Assembly (NCBI RefSeq): GCF_003999975.1
Contig: NZ_RJAC01000007.1
Coordinates: 186,001-250,000, forward strand
DNA length: 64,000 nucleotides
Source of the DNA: Actinoplanes solisilvae
GTDB lineage: Bacteria; Actinomycetota; Actinomycetes; Mycobacteriales; Micromonosporaceae
Direction: 5' to 3'
Made by a program: the position numbers and the translations under genes. A model generated the notes under the pieces. It saw only the letters and a list, made by a program, of their open reading frames with translations, was not told the DNA's origin and did not search any database. This document shows, one piece after another, positions 56,809-64,000 of the stretch. Numbering within the stretch: the stretch's first letter is position 1; every line of letters begins with the position of its first letter.

Positions 56809-58365
56809 CTACTCCGGGTCGGGGCCGCCCGCGAGCCGCACCTCCTCACGGTCGAGGCGCGACTGCATCTCCCGCACCACCAGGTCGTCGATGCGGTTCT
56901 GGTCGCGCAGCGCGATCACCGCGGCCCGTTTGCCCGCGATGGTCGCCAGCCGCAAGGCCGTGTATTCGTCCTCGATGTGCCCGGCCGCCTCGTCGTCGCC
57001 CGCGCGCAGGCCGTCGATCTCGGCCCGCAGCTCGTTGCGCACCTCCTCGACCACGGCCGGTTCGGCCCGCACCTGGTCGGCGAGAGCCGGCAGCGAGTCC
57101 ATCGCCTGCAGGGCGGCGACCCGTTCGGCCAGGCGCAGCTCCTCGAGGAACTCGGTGTCGGGGGGCAACTGAGCCCACCGCACCACGGGACCGAAGATGA
57201 AGGCCTGCGTGACCAGCGTCACCACGATGACGCCGCTGACGATGAAGACGACCAGGTGCCGATCGGGGAACGAGGCGGGGACGGCCAGGGCGGCGGCGAG
57301 CGAGACCGCGCCGCGGAACCCGGCCACGCCGCTGACCACCCGGGTGCGGGCATCCACGCGGCGTTGCCGCTGGGCGGGGCGGCGGTCGAGGAAGCGGATC
57401 ACGTACGGCGTGGTGAACAGCCAGGCGAAGCGGGTCGCCACCAGGACGGCCGAGATCATGACGACCAGCAGGATGCCGCGCAGCAGCGGTTCCGTGTCGA
57501 GCCCGCGCACGGCCTCGTGCACCTGGATCCCGATCAGCACGAACAGCCCCCCGTTGAGCAGGAACGTGGCCAGCGACCAGAACCCGATCGTCTGCACGCG
57601 GGTCGAGGCGTGACCGACCCGGGGTCCGTACCGGCTCATCAGCAGACCGGTCACCACCGCGGCGATCACCCCGGACGCCCCGGCCAGCTCGGCCAGCAGG
57701 AAGGCCGTGAACGGGGTCAGCAGGATGGTCACGTTCTCGAGCATCGGGTCGGCGACCCGGCGGCGGATGGCGACGGCGATCCGGCCCACCACGAACCCGA
57801 CGAGCAGCCCACCGCCGTACGACAGAATCAGCAGCCACGTGACGCGCAGCGCGCCGGGGCGATGCCCGGCCATCGTCGTGCTGATCGCCAGCCCGTAGAT
57901 GACCAGGGCCGCGCCGTCGTTGATCAGACTCTCCGCCTTGAGCACGGTGACCGTGCGCCGGGGCAGCGACCGGCCGAACGCCCCGACCACCGTCGCGTCG
58001 GTCGGGGCGAGCGCGCCGCCCAGCACCCAGGCGCACCCCCAGGGCAGGCCGAGCGCGTGGGCGACGGTGGCGACCACCGCGGCCGTGGCGAACACCAGCA
58101 GCGTGCTCATCAGCGTGATCGTCCGCAGGTTGCGGCGGATCAGGCGCAGCGACGTGTTGAGGCTCTCCCAGTAGAGCAGCGCCGGCAGGATGAGCAGCAA
58201 CATGACCTCGGGCGGCAGATGCACGCCGCGCAGCTGCGGGATCAGCCCGAGTACGACGCCCAGGAAGACGAGCACGACGGGGGTGGAGATCCGCAGCCGT
58301 GCGGCGAGCAGATTGCCGGCCAGCAACGCCGCGCCCATCGCTATGACGAGTTCGAGCGCTATCAC
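56809..58365 (-). CDS. Na+/H+ antiporter, CPA1 family
   Basis: A 518-residue cation/proton antiporter with about twelve helices (residues 1-410) and a cytoplasmic C-terminal helical tail (about 410-518) with an Arg/Glu-rich coiled coil. Ion-site motifs: GGALAPTDATVVGAFGRSLP RRTVTVLKAESLINDGAALV (TDA and ND motifs of CPA1/NhaP), and GVAGFRGAVSLAAALAVPAS near the last helices. Exchanges Na+ (or K+) for H+ in pH and sodium homeostasis. Monocistronic; only 3 bp from the molybdopterin pseudogene upstream. Confidence 0.9.
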   Translation of the reverse strand: MIALELVIAMGAALLAGNLLAARLRISTPVVLVFLGVVLGLIPQLRGVHLPPEVMLLLILPALLYWESLNTSLRLIRRNLRTITLMSTLLVFATAAVVATVAHALGLPWGCAWVLGGALAPTDATVVGAFGRSLPRRTVTVLKAESLINDGAALVIYGLAISTTMAGHRPGALRVTWLLILSYGGGLLVGFVVGRIAVAIRRRVADPMLENVTILLTPFTAFLLAELAGASGVIAAVVTGLLMSRYGPRVGHASTRVQTIGFWSLATFLLNGGLFVLIGIQVHEAVRGLDTEPLLRGILLVVMISAVLVATRFAWLFTTPYVIRFLDRRPAQRQRRVDARTRVVSGVAGFRGAVSLAAALAVPASFPDRHLVVFIVSGVIVVTLVTQAFIFGPVVRWAQLPPDTEFLEELRLAERVAALQAMDSLPALADQVRAEPAVVEEVRNELRAEIDGLRAGDDEAAGHIEDEYTALRLATIAGKRAAVIALRDQNRIDDLVVREMQSRLDREEVRLAGGPDPE

Positions 58366-58368
58366 GAT

Positions 58369-59661
58369 TCAGAGTAGGTCGGGAATGGTGATCGGAAGCT
58401 TGCGGATGCGGCGTCCCGTGGCGTGAAACACGGCGTTGGCGACCGCCCCGGCGACCCCGACCATCGACACCTCGCCCAGCCCTTTGACGCCGACGGCGTT
58501 GAGCTGCAGGTCGGGCCGGTTCACGAAGTCGACGTCGATGCGGCCGATGTCGGCGTTGACGCTGACCGGGTATGCCTCGAGGGTCGGGTTGAGGAAGCCG
58601 CCGTACCGTGGGTCGATCTCGAGGTGCTCGCGCAGCGCCGCGCCCAGGCCCCACACGACGCCGCCGCGCAACTGGGAGGCGGCGGTGACCGGGCTTGCCA
58701 CGGTGCCGCAGTCGGCGACGCTGACGACTCGGGGCACCCGGATGCGGCGGGTGCCGCGCTCGACGCGCACCTCGACGAAGTGGGCCGCATAGCTGAACGT
58801 GACGAACGAGTCGAAGACCGGGCCGGCCACCGTGACCAGTCCGGTGGCGCCGCGGTCCATCATCGCCTGGGGCAGGCCGTTGGAGGCGCTGACCGTCGCC
58901 GGACCGTCGTGCTGTTTGAGCAGTTCGGTCGCGGCCCTCACGGCCGGTAGCGCCGATCCCGAACCCCAGGACCCGGCCGTCAGGTGCTGCGCGGCGAACC
59001 GGGTGTCGCCCACCTCGACGGTGATGAGGTCAGGGGAGATGCCCAGCTCCTCGGCCGTGACCGCGGAGACCGCCGAACGGATGCCCTGGCCCATCTCGTG
59101 CCCGTCGACCGCGACGGTGACCCGGCCGTCGGCCGTGCGGGTCAGGTGCGCGACGGCCGGCGTCACCGTGGTCGGGTAGGCCCCCATCGCCACGCCCCAG
59201 CCGATCTGGGCGCCGTCGTCGTCGAGCCACTCACCGGGCGTGGCCGGCCGCCCCGACCAGCCGAACATCTCCGCCCCGCGGCGCAGGCACTCGGCGACGT
59301 GCCGCGACGACCAGGGCTTACCGGTGATCGGGTCCTGGGCGGCGTCGTTGGCCAGCCGCAGCTCGAGCGGGTCCATTCCCACCGCGTAGGCGACCTCGTC
59401 GACCGCCGACTCGATGGCCCAGGCCGCGGCGTGCTCGTGGGGCGCTCGCATGTAGCCCGGCGTCTGCACGTCGGTACGTACGAGATATTGCCGGCCCTGG
59501 TAGGCCGGGACGCCGTAGAAGCGCGAGGTCACGTCGGTATACATGGCCAGGAAGAGGTCGTGGCGTGACGTCTGCTGGTGCACCTCGTGCACGATCGCCC
59601 TCAGTTTGCCCGACCGGTCGGCGCCGACGCGCAGGTGGTGGCTCTCGTCGGGCCTACCGCT
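58369..59661 (-). pseudogene. xanthine dehydrogenase-family molybdopterin-binding subunit, 5'-truncated
   Basis: The frame is open from a TGA at 59664-59662 to the stop at 58369, about 430 codons. Sequence such as RPDESHHLRVGADRSGKLRA, VRTDVQTPGYMRAPHEHAAA WAIESAVDEVAYAVGMDPLE LR, GWGVAMGAYPTTVTPAVAH, GHEMGQGIRSAVSAVTAEEL and VKGLGEVSMVGVAGAVANAV is the C-terminal part of a molybdenum hydroxylase large subunit (xanthine/aldehyde oxidase type). Complete proteins are about 700 residues or more, so some 300 N-terminal residues are missing. The homology appears to run right to the stop at 59662, so the gene was cut there. The iron-sulfur and FAD subunits are also absent. Not functional as an enzyme. 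Confidence 0.75.
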
Positions 59662-59812
59662 TCATCGTCGAACCGTCCGCGGCCGGCCGTCTGTCGTGCC
59701 CTCCCCAGAGGCGTTGTGGGGTTTACCCGCACCGGCGCTCCGGTCTGCTCCATAGCCATCGCCCGGGGCCGCGCCGACGATCGATGGCGGGAGCACATGA
59801 CAGGAGGCACCG

Positions 59813-61380
59813 ATGACAACGGTGGAGCTGCACCCGCTGATCGCCGAGCTGTCGTCGGCCAGTGGCCGGCACGCGGTCGGGGACGCGGTGCTGCGTACGG
59901 CGGTGCGGGCCGCGACGCCGGTCGACGGGGCGTGGCTGGCGACGGCGGGTACCGGGGGCGCTGGACGGTCGAGGAGGCGTGGGGGACGCCCGGCGCTCCG
60001 CCGTTCGTCGCCGAGCTGGCCGGCGAGGTCGCGGCCCGGCACGGACTGGTCTGCGCCGACCCGCACGCCGACGGCTGGACCACCGTCGCCGCGGTCCCGC
60101 TCGAGGTGACCGGGCGCACCGCCGCGGTGCTGGTGCTCGGCCGCCGGCACGGACCCGGGTTCGGCGCCGACGTGCTGGCCGAGGTCGGCGGCGTGGCCGC
60201 GGTGGCCGCCGCCCGCCTCGACGGCGAACTGGCCCGCGAGCGGCTGGCCGAGCTCGACCGGCGGGCCGATCTCGACCGCCGCACCGCCGAGCTCGGCGGC
60301 GTCCTGCTCGACGAGGCGCTCGACGCGCTGGCCGCCGACGAACCGTCCGCGGCCCGGCTGACCGAGGCGATCGGCCGCCACTTCGGTGCGCCCTGCCGCC
60401 TGCTCGACGCGCGGCTGCGCCTGGTCGCCGGGCGCCTGCCGGCTGACCCGGGCGAGTTCCGCCGCCGGGTGCGGGCCGCCCTCGACGGGATCGTGGAACC
60501 CGACCTGACCGTGGTGGCGGTGCGCGGCGGCGTACTGGTGCTCGGCACGACCGTGGACGCCCGCCGCCGCCCCGACCTGGTGCGCGTGGCCCGGCTCTGC
60601 TCGCTCGCGGTGCGGCGGGCGGGCGAGGTTTCGCGGGCGCACGCCCAGGTGCGCGGGGAACTGCTCGGCGAACTGCTGGCCGCGCGCGGGCCGCTGCCGG
60701 CCGGGGTGTGCGCGGTCGCCGCGATGCGCTCGTTCGACGTCGACGCCCCGCACGTCGTGGTCGCCCTCACCGAGGCCGACCCGGTGGCCGTGGCCGACAC
60801 GGCGGCGCTGTTCGGCGGGCTCGGCGGCCGGCACGGCGAGCACGTGCTGGCCGTGCTGCCCGGCGACGACCCCTCGGTGGCCGGGTTGAAGGTGACCCGG
60901 CAGCTCGCGGCGCGCGGCGCCGACCCGGGCGCGGTCTGCGTGTCGGCGCCGGTCGTGCCGCGTACGGGCGGGCTGGCCGAGGCCGGCGAGGAGGCGGTGC
61001 ACGGCGCCGGTCTGCTCGCGGCACTCGGAGTGACCGGCCAGGCGATGACCGCCGACGACCTCGTGCTCTACCGCACCCTGTTCGACCAGTCCAACACGGG
61101 TGAGCTGCGCCGGTTCGTGAACCGCACGCTCGAACCGCTGACCCGCTACGACCGCGCGCACCGGGGCGACCTGCTGCGGACGGTCCAATACCTGGTCACC
61201 AACAACGGCAACGCCACCCGGGCCGCCAAGCAGCTGTTCATCCACCCCAACACGATGGGCAAGCGCCTCGACCGGATCGGGCGGCTGCTCGGCTCCGACT
61301 GGCAGAGCGGGCCGTTCAACGTCCACCTGCGGCTGGCCCTGCACCTGGAATCGCTCGGCGTCGACGTGAGCGCCGCATGA
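59813..61380 (+). pseudogene. PucR-family regulator with an internal frameshift
   Basis: ATG 59813 (with AGGAGG seven bases before) opens TVELHPLIAELSSASGRHAV GDAVLRTAVRAATPVDGAWL, a GAF-like start. From about 59950 coding continues only in the -1 frame: RWTVEEAWGTPGAPPFVAEL, ..., ending in the PucR HTH (LLRTVQYLVTNNGNATRAAK QLFIHPNTMGKRLDRIGRLL) at 61380. The change lies in or near the CCGGGGG run at 59956-59962. Restored length would be about 522 residues (GAF-like, degenerate GGDEF-like, HTH_30), a normal size. PucR regulators control purine and other catabolic genes, so its position next to a truncated molybdopterin oxidoreductase is telling. Could also be a sequencing error in a G run. 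Confidence 0.7.
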
Positions 61381-62428
61381 GGCAGCCCGTCGCCGGGCTG
61401 GCCGGGCTGGCCGTGGTGCTGCCGGTCTTCGTGCTGATCGCGTTCGCCGCCGACGGGCCCGAACGGCGCTGCGCGTGGGCGGCCCGATCGTCACGTTCGG
61501 GCTGCCCGTCGTCGCGATGATCGCGTTCTGGTGGGAGGACTGGCCCGGCTCGCTGCTGCCCGGCCAGTGGCCCGCCCTGACCGACACGCTGACGGCCGTG
61601 GTCGCCGCGTTCGTGTTCACGCTGGCCGGGCAGGCGGTCGTCACCGGGGTCGACCTCGCCGCGCTGTTCCAGGCCTTCCCCGGCGGCGGGCACCGAGCGA
61701 CCTTCCCGGCCACGCTGCCGCTGGCGGCCGGCATCTTCACCGCGATGCTGCAGCTCACGCTGGTCAACGAGGGCCGGCTGGTGCGGTGGCTGCCGCGAAT
61801 ACCGGCCGGCATCACGGCGCTGGTGCTGTGCTGGGCGATCGGGGCCGGCCTCTACCTGTGGCTGGTTCGCGATCACGTGGTGCCCGGGGCGGCGTACGGG
61901 GCCTGGCTGACAGTGCTCGGCGTCTGGCAGGTGGTGCCGTTCGTGGCGCTGCGCGGCTGGCCGTTCTCGCTCGTGCGAACGACCTGGCTGCGCCACTTCA
62001 TCTCGAACATCGCGCTGGTCGCCGGCACCGTGGTGACGTACGTGGCGGCTCGTCAGGTGTTCGAACCGGCCCGGATCTCGGCTCTGGGCGGGTGCTTGAT
62101 CGCGGCCGTGCTGATCGTCGGCATGCTGCTGGAGTCGTGGCCGCTCGACCGTTTCCCACCCGTCGCGGGGCGTCTGGCCGTGCTCGCGCTGGTCGCCATG
62201 GTGACGCTGGTGACGTACGGGTTGCTGGCGGCCGCTGTCGGGAACCACGCTTGGCGACCAGGGGCGGAGGTCGACGACTGGATTACGTTCGCGTCGCTCA
62301 ACGGCCTGGGTCTGGCCGTGATCCTGCACGTGGCGATCTGGCGCCGGTGGCCGGTCGCCGTCCTGAGAGAGGAACAACCGGATGGAAGAGCTGGACGAGC
62401 CCACGAAGCGCCTGGTCGACGCCGCTAA
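61377..62428 (+). pseudogene. polytopic membrane protein with frameshift near the N-terminus
   Basis: ATG 61377 overlaps the PucR stop (ATGA) and encodes a plausible first helix (LAGLAVVLPVFVLIAFAADG PERR). Coding then proceeds in the -1 frame from about 61465: LRVGGPIVTFGLPVVAMIAF WWED onward, to 62428, with eight or so hydrophobic helices (TLTAVVAAFVFTLAGQAVVT, ITALVLCWAIGAGLYLWLV, FISNIALVAGTVVTYVAA, LAVLALVAMVTLVTYGLLAA). If there is no first part, a GTG at 61475 gives a 317-residue protein that may work alone. No family recognised. The end overlaps the SnoaL-like gene by 47 bp. Confidence 0.55.
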
Positions 62429-62702
62429 CGCGGGGGACGTCGACGGGTTCCTGGCGGGCTTCACGGTCACCGGTGTCGTCGACGACTGGGGGCGCGAGTT
62501 CAAGGGCGCCGACAAGATCCGCGGCTGGAGCGACCGGGAGTTCATCGGCAAGCAGGTCAGCCTCGACGTCGACAGCGTGCGGCGCCGGGGGAACGAGACG
62601 ACGATCACGGCCACGGTGGGCGGCAACGGCTACAACGGGCCCAGCCACTTCACGTTCAAGGTCGACGGCGACCGCGTCGCGCGGATGACGATCCGGCAAT
62701 GA
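62382..62702 (+). CDS. SnoaL/NTF2-like protein
   Basis: A 106-residue cone-shaped NTF2-fold protein: EPTKRLVDAANAGDVDGFLA GFTVTGVVDDWGREFKGADK IRGWSDREFIGKQVSLDVD. This A-N-A-G-D-x-D-x-F-L plus D-W-x-R-x-F-x-G-x-x-x-I-x-x-W arrangement is typical of SnoaL-like polyketide cyclase/ketosteroid-isomerase relatives; many are uncharacterised. Asp in VDDWG may line the pocket. Good GAGAGAGGAAC ribosome site before ATG 62382. Stop overlaps the GNAT start (ATGA). Confidence 0.78.
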   Translation: MEELDEPTKRLVDAANAGDVDGFLAGFTVTGVVDDWGREFKGADKIRGWSDREFIGKQVSLDVDSVRRRGNETTITATVGGNGYNGPSHFTFKVDGDRVARMTIRQ

Positions 62703-63418
62703 TCGACAGCAACGTGCTCGCCGCGAACCGGGCCTACCTGCTCGGCTGGAACGACGGCCCCGCCGTGTCGGACATCTACCGAAGCGGGATTCCGCACGCC
62801 ACCCTCAACGGCGTCGTACGCGTCACAGGGCGCCCGCTCGCCGAGGCGTACGAAGAAGCCCGTGACCGCCTCGACGGCGTGCCCCGCGTCTGGTGGGTGG
62901 GCGAGGACAGCGAACCCGGCACCGCCGAAGGGCTGCTCGAACTCGGCGCCCGCCCGCTGGGTGACGGGCTGCCCGTCATGGTGACCGAGGTGGCGTCGGC
63001 GTCCGTGGTGCCCGACCCGTCCGGCCTGGAGATCCAGTACGCCGCCGACGTGGACGAGTTCGTGGCGGCGTACGCCCGGGTCTCGGGAATCCCGGAGAGG
63101 GGCGTGCCGCTGACCGTCGAGCGCGACAAAGCGTTCGGGGGATCGGTGATGCGGCTGGTCGGGCGGCTGTCGTCGGGCCAGATCGCCGGTACGGTCGAGG
63201 CGTGGTTCAGCCACGGGATCGTGACGCTGTACTTCGTCGGCACGCAGCCGGAGTTCCGCCGGCGCGGCATCGGCGCGTCGATGACCCAGGCGGTGCTGCG
63301 GCACGCGGCCGTGCGCGGGGTCGGCATGGCGGCGCTGACATCGTCCGACATGGCCGTCCCCGTCTATCGGCGCCTCGGCTTCCGCGAGGTGGGCCGATAT
63401 CGCCTGTTCACCTTTTAA
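62699..63418 (+). CDS. GNAT-family N-acetyltransferase
   Basis: A 239-residue GNAT with a duplicated, degenerate N-terminal half. The C-terminal domain holds motif A (LYFVGTQPEFRRRGIGASMT QAVLRHA; acetyl-CoA pyrophosphate loop R-R-x-G-I-G) and motif B (LTSSDMAVPVYRRLGFREVG RYRLF). Substrate unknown. ATG 62699 overlaps the upstream stop. Ends convergent with the aldo/keto reductase pseudogene, sharing TTAA at 63415-63418. Confidence 0.88.
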   Translation: MIDSNVLAANRAYLLGWNDGPAVSDIYRSGIPHATLNGVVRVTGRPLAEAYEEARDRLDGVPRVWWVGEDSEPGTAEGLLELGARPLGDGLPVMVTEVASASVVPDPSGLEIQYAADVDEFVAAYARVSGIPERGVPLTVERDKAFGGSVMRLVGRLSSGQIAGTVEAWFSHGIVTLYFVGTQPEFRRRGIGASMTQAVLRHAAVRGVGMAALTSSDMAVPVYRRLGFREVGRYRLFTF

Positions 63419-64000
63419 CGCTCGCTGTCCAGCGTTGCCATCTGGGGCGGCGAGTATCGCGCGCCGGCCGCCGACCCCGCCGGGATCGCCGCCTCGATCT
63501 CGTCGGGGTCGATCTCGGTGTCCAGCGCGCCCAGCGACTCCTCGAGCCGGTCGCGCCGCCGCGCACCGATCAACGGCACGATGTCGCGGCCCTGCCGCAG
63601 CACCCACGCGATCGCGACCTGCCCGGTGGTGGCGCCGATCCGCTCGGCCGCCGCCCGCAACGCCTCGACCAGACGCAGGTTCTCGTCGAGGTTCTCGCCC
63701 TGGAACCGGGGGCTGTGCGCGCGAAAATCGTTGCCGGTCCCTGACGCATCTCCTCCAAGGCGCCCACGGTGTCCTCGACCGGGATCTGCGGATTGAGCCG
63801 GGCCGACCGATAGATGTCGATGTAATCGGTGCCGAGCCGCCGCAGCGAATAGGCGAGCCGGTCCTTCACCGCCGCCGGCGACACGTCATAGGGCACAGGT
63901 TGAAAGCCACCATCAGGCGTACGCCGTGAGCCGAACTTGACGCTGACCACGACATCGCCGCGATCGCGTTCCCTCAGGACCCGCCCGACGAGCATCTCGT
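63415..64000 (-). pseudogene. aldo/keto reductase with internal deletion (5' end outside window)
   Basis: N-terminal part (visible from about 63995): VLRERDRGDVVVSVKFGSRR, VKDRLAYSLRRLGTDYIDIY RSARLNPQIPVEDTVGALEE MRQ, the first half of an AKR TIM barrel. Immediately after MRQ near 63742 the sequence jumps, in another frame, to GNDFRAHSPRFQGENLDENL RLVEALRAAAERIGATTGQV AIAWVLRQGRDIVPLIGARR, the last third. About 75-80 residues normally present between these (the KVRxIGLSE strand to the YSPLGRGFLTG strand) are missing, a deletion near 230 bp that also shifts the frame. Substrate and cofactor regions are destroyed; a non-functional gene. Confidence 0.8.

Noticed and set aside
59578..61380. A single 600-residue regulator from the upstream start at 59578
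   Set aside because: The first 120 codons are antisense to the oxidoreductase pseudogene and not protein-like; ATG 59813 with AGGAGG is the better start, followed by a frameshift.
1..64000. Complete prophage, insertion sequence, integrase or tRNA attachment site
   Set aside because: No transposase, integrase, phage structural gene or tRNA was recognised; only the 4-6 kb island shows clear foreign composition.

Overview
The window is high-GC DNA (most coding sequence is strongly G/C at third positions, with frequent GTG/TTG starts and very short or overlapping gene junctions) from an actinobacterium. The gene families (LAL-type LuxR regulator, PucR, ECF sigma plus downstream membrane protein, IdeR/DtxR-type iron box, deazaflavin-dependent nitroreductase, DUF6082-like and MASE1 proteins) and the abundance of cgtacg words fit Micromonosporaceae, most probably Actinoplanes or a close relative. 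That placement is inference. No rRNA, tRNA, CRISPR array or complete insertion sequence was recognised.

Layout. 0-4 kb: end of a PIG-L-type deacetylase gene, cupin, phosphotransferase, a divergent TetR/SDR pair and a small membrane protein. 4-6 kb: a base-composition island with the 3' end of an Rhs/YD-repeat toxin gene (Rhs core, Hint domain, frameshifted RNase-like toxin tip) followed by an intact candidate immunity gene. 6-10.5 kb: a DcuS/DcuR-like two-component system divergent from a DctA dicarboxylate symporter. 10.5-15.6 kb: membrane Ser/Thr kinase, an acidic secreted protein, an MFS transporter and a relic of a TetR gene. 15.6-21.5 kb: two large hybrid sensor kinases transcribed divergently. 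21.5-30 kb: small membrane and secreted proteins, a nucleotidyltransferase, a CPBP protease, a complete Fe-siderophore ABC importer with an iron box touching its first start codon, a TauE-like exporter and an alpha/beta hydrolase. 30-39.6 kb: LAL regulator, a semialdehyde dehydrogenase, a P-loop kinase, a TPR protein, an ECF sigma factor with its probable anti-sigma partner, and two flavin/F420-type oxidoreductases.

39.7-53 kb is the metabolic centre: an L-arabinose locus. A YtfQ-YtfR-YtfT-YjfF-like ABC importer is co-transcribed with araB, araD and araA (isomerase, kinase and epimerase yielding D-xylulose 5-phosphate). It is surrounded by three LacI-family genes. One of these, next to araA, has lost its whole DNA-binding domain. 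A shared palindrome resembling TGTTAACGTTAACA occurs twice before the transporter and again, more weakly, elsewhere.

53-64 kb: DoxX/MarR pair, DUF6082-like and MASE1-only membrane proteins, a NarL-type regulator with an altered receiver, a Na+/H+ antiporter, and then a zone of gene decay: a 5'-truncated molybdopterin oxidoreductase, a frameshifted PucR regulator, a frameshifted membrane protein and an aldo/keto reductase with an internal deletion, interleaved with intact SnoaL-like and GNAT genes. Several intergenic regions carry tandem repeats (10, about 22, about 26, about 38 and about 53 bp units) that no gene explains.
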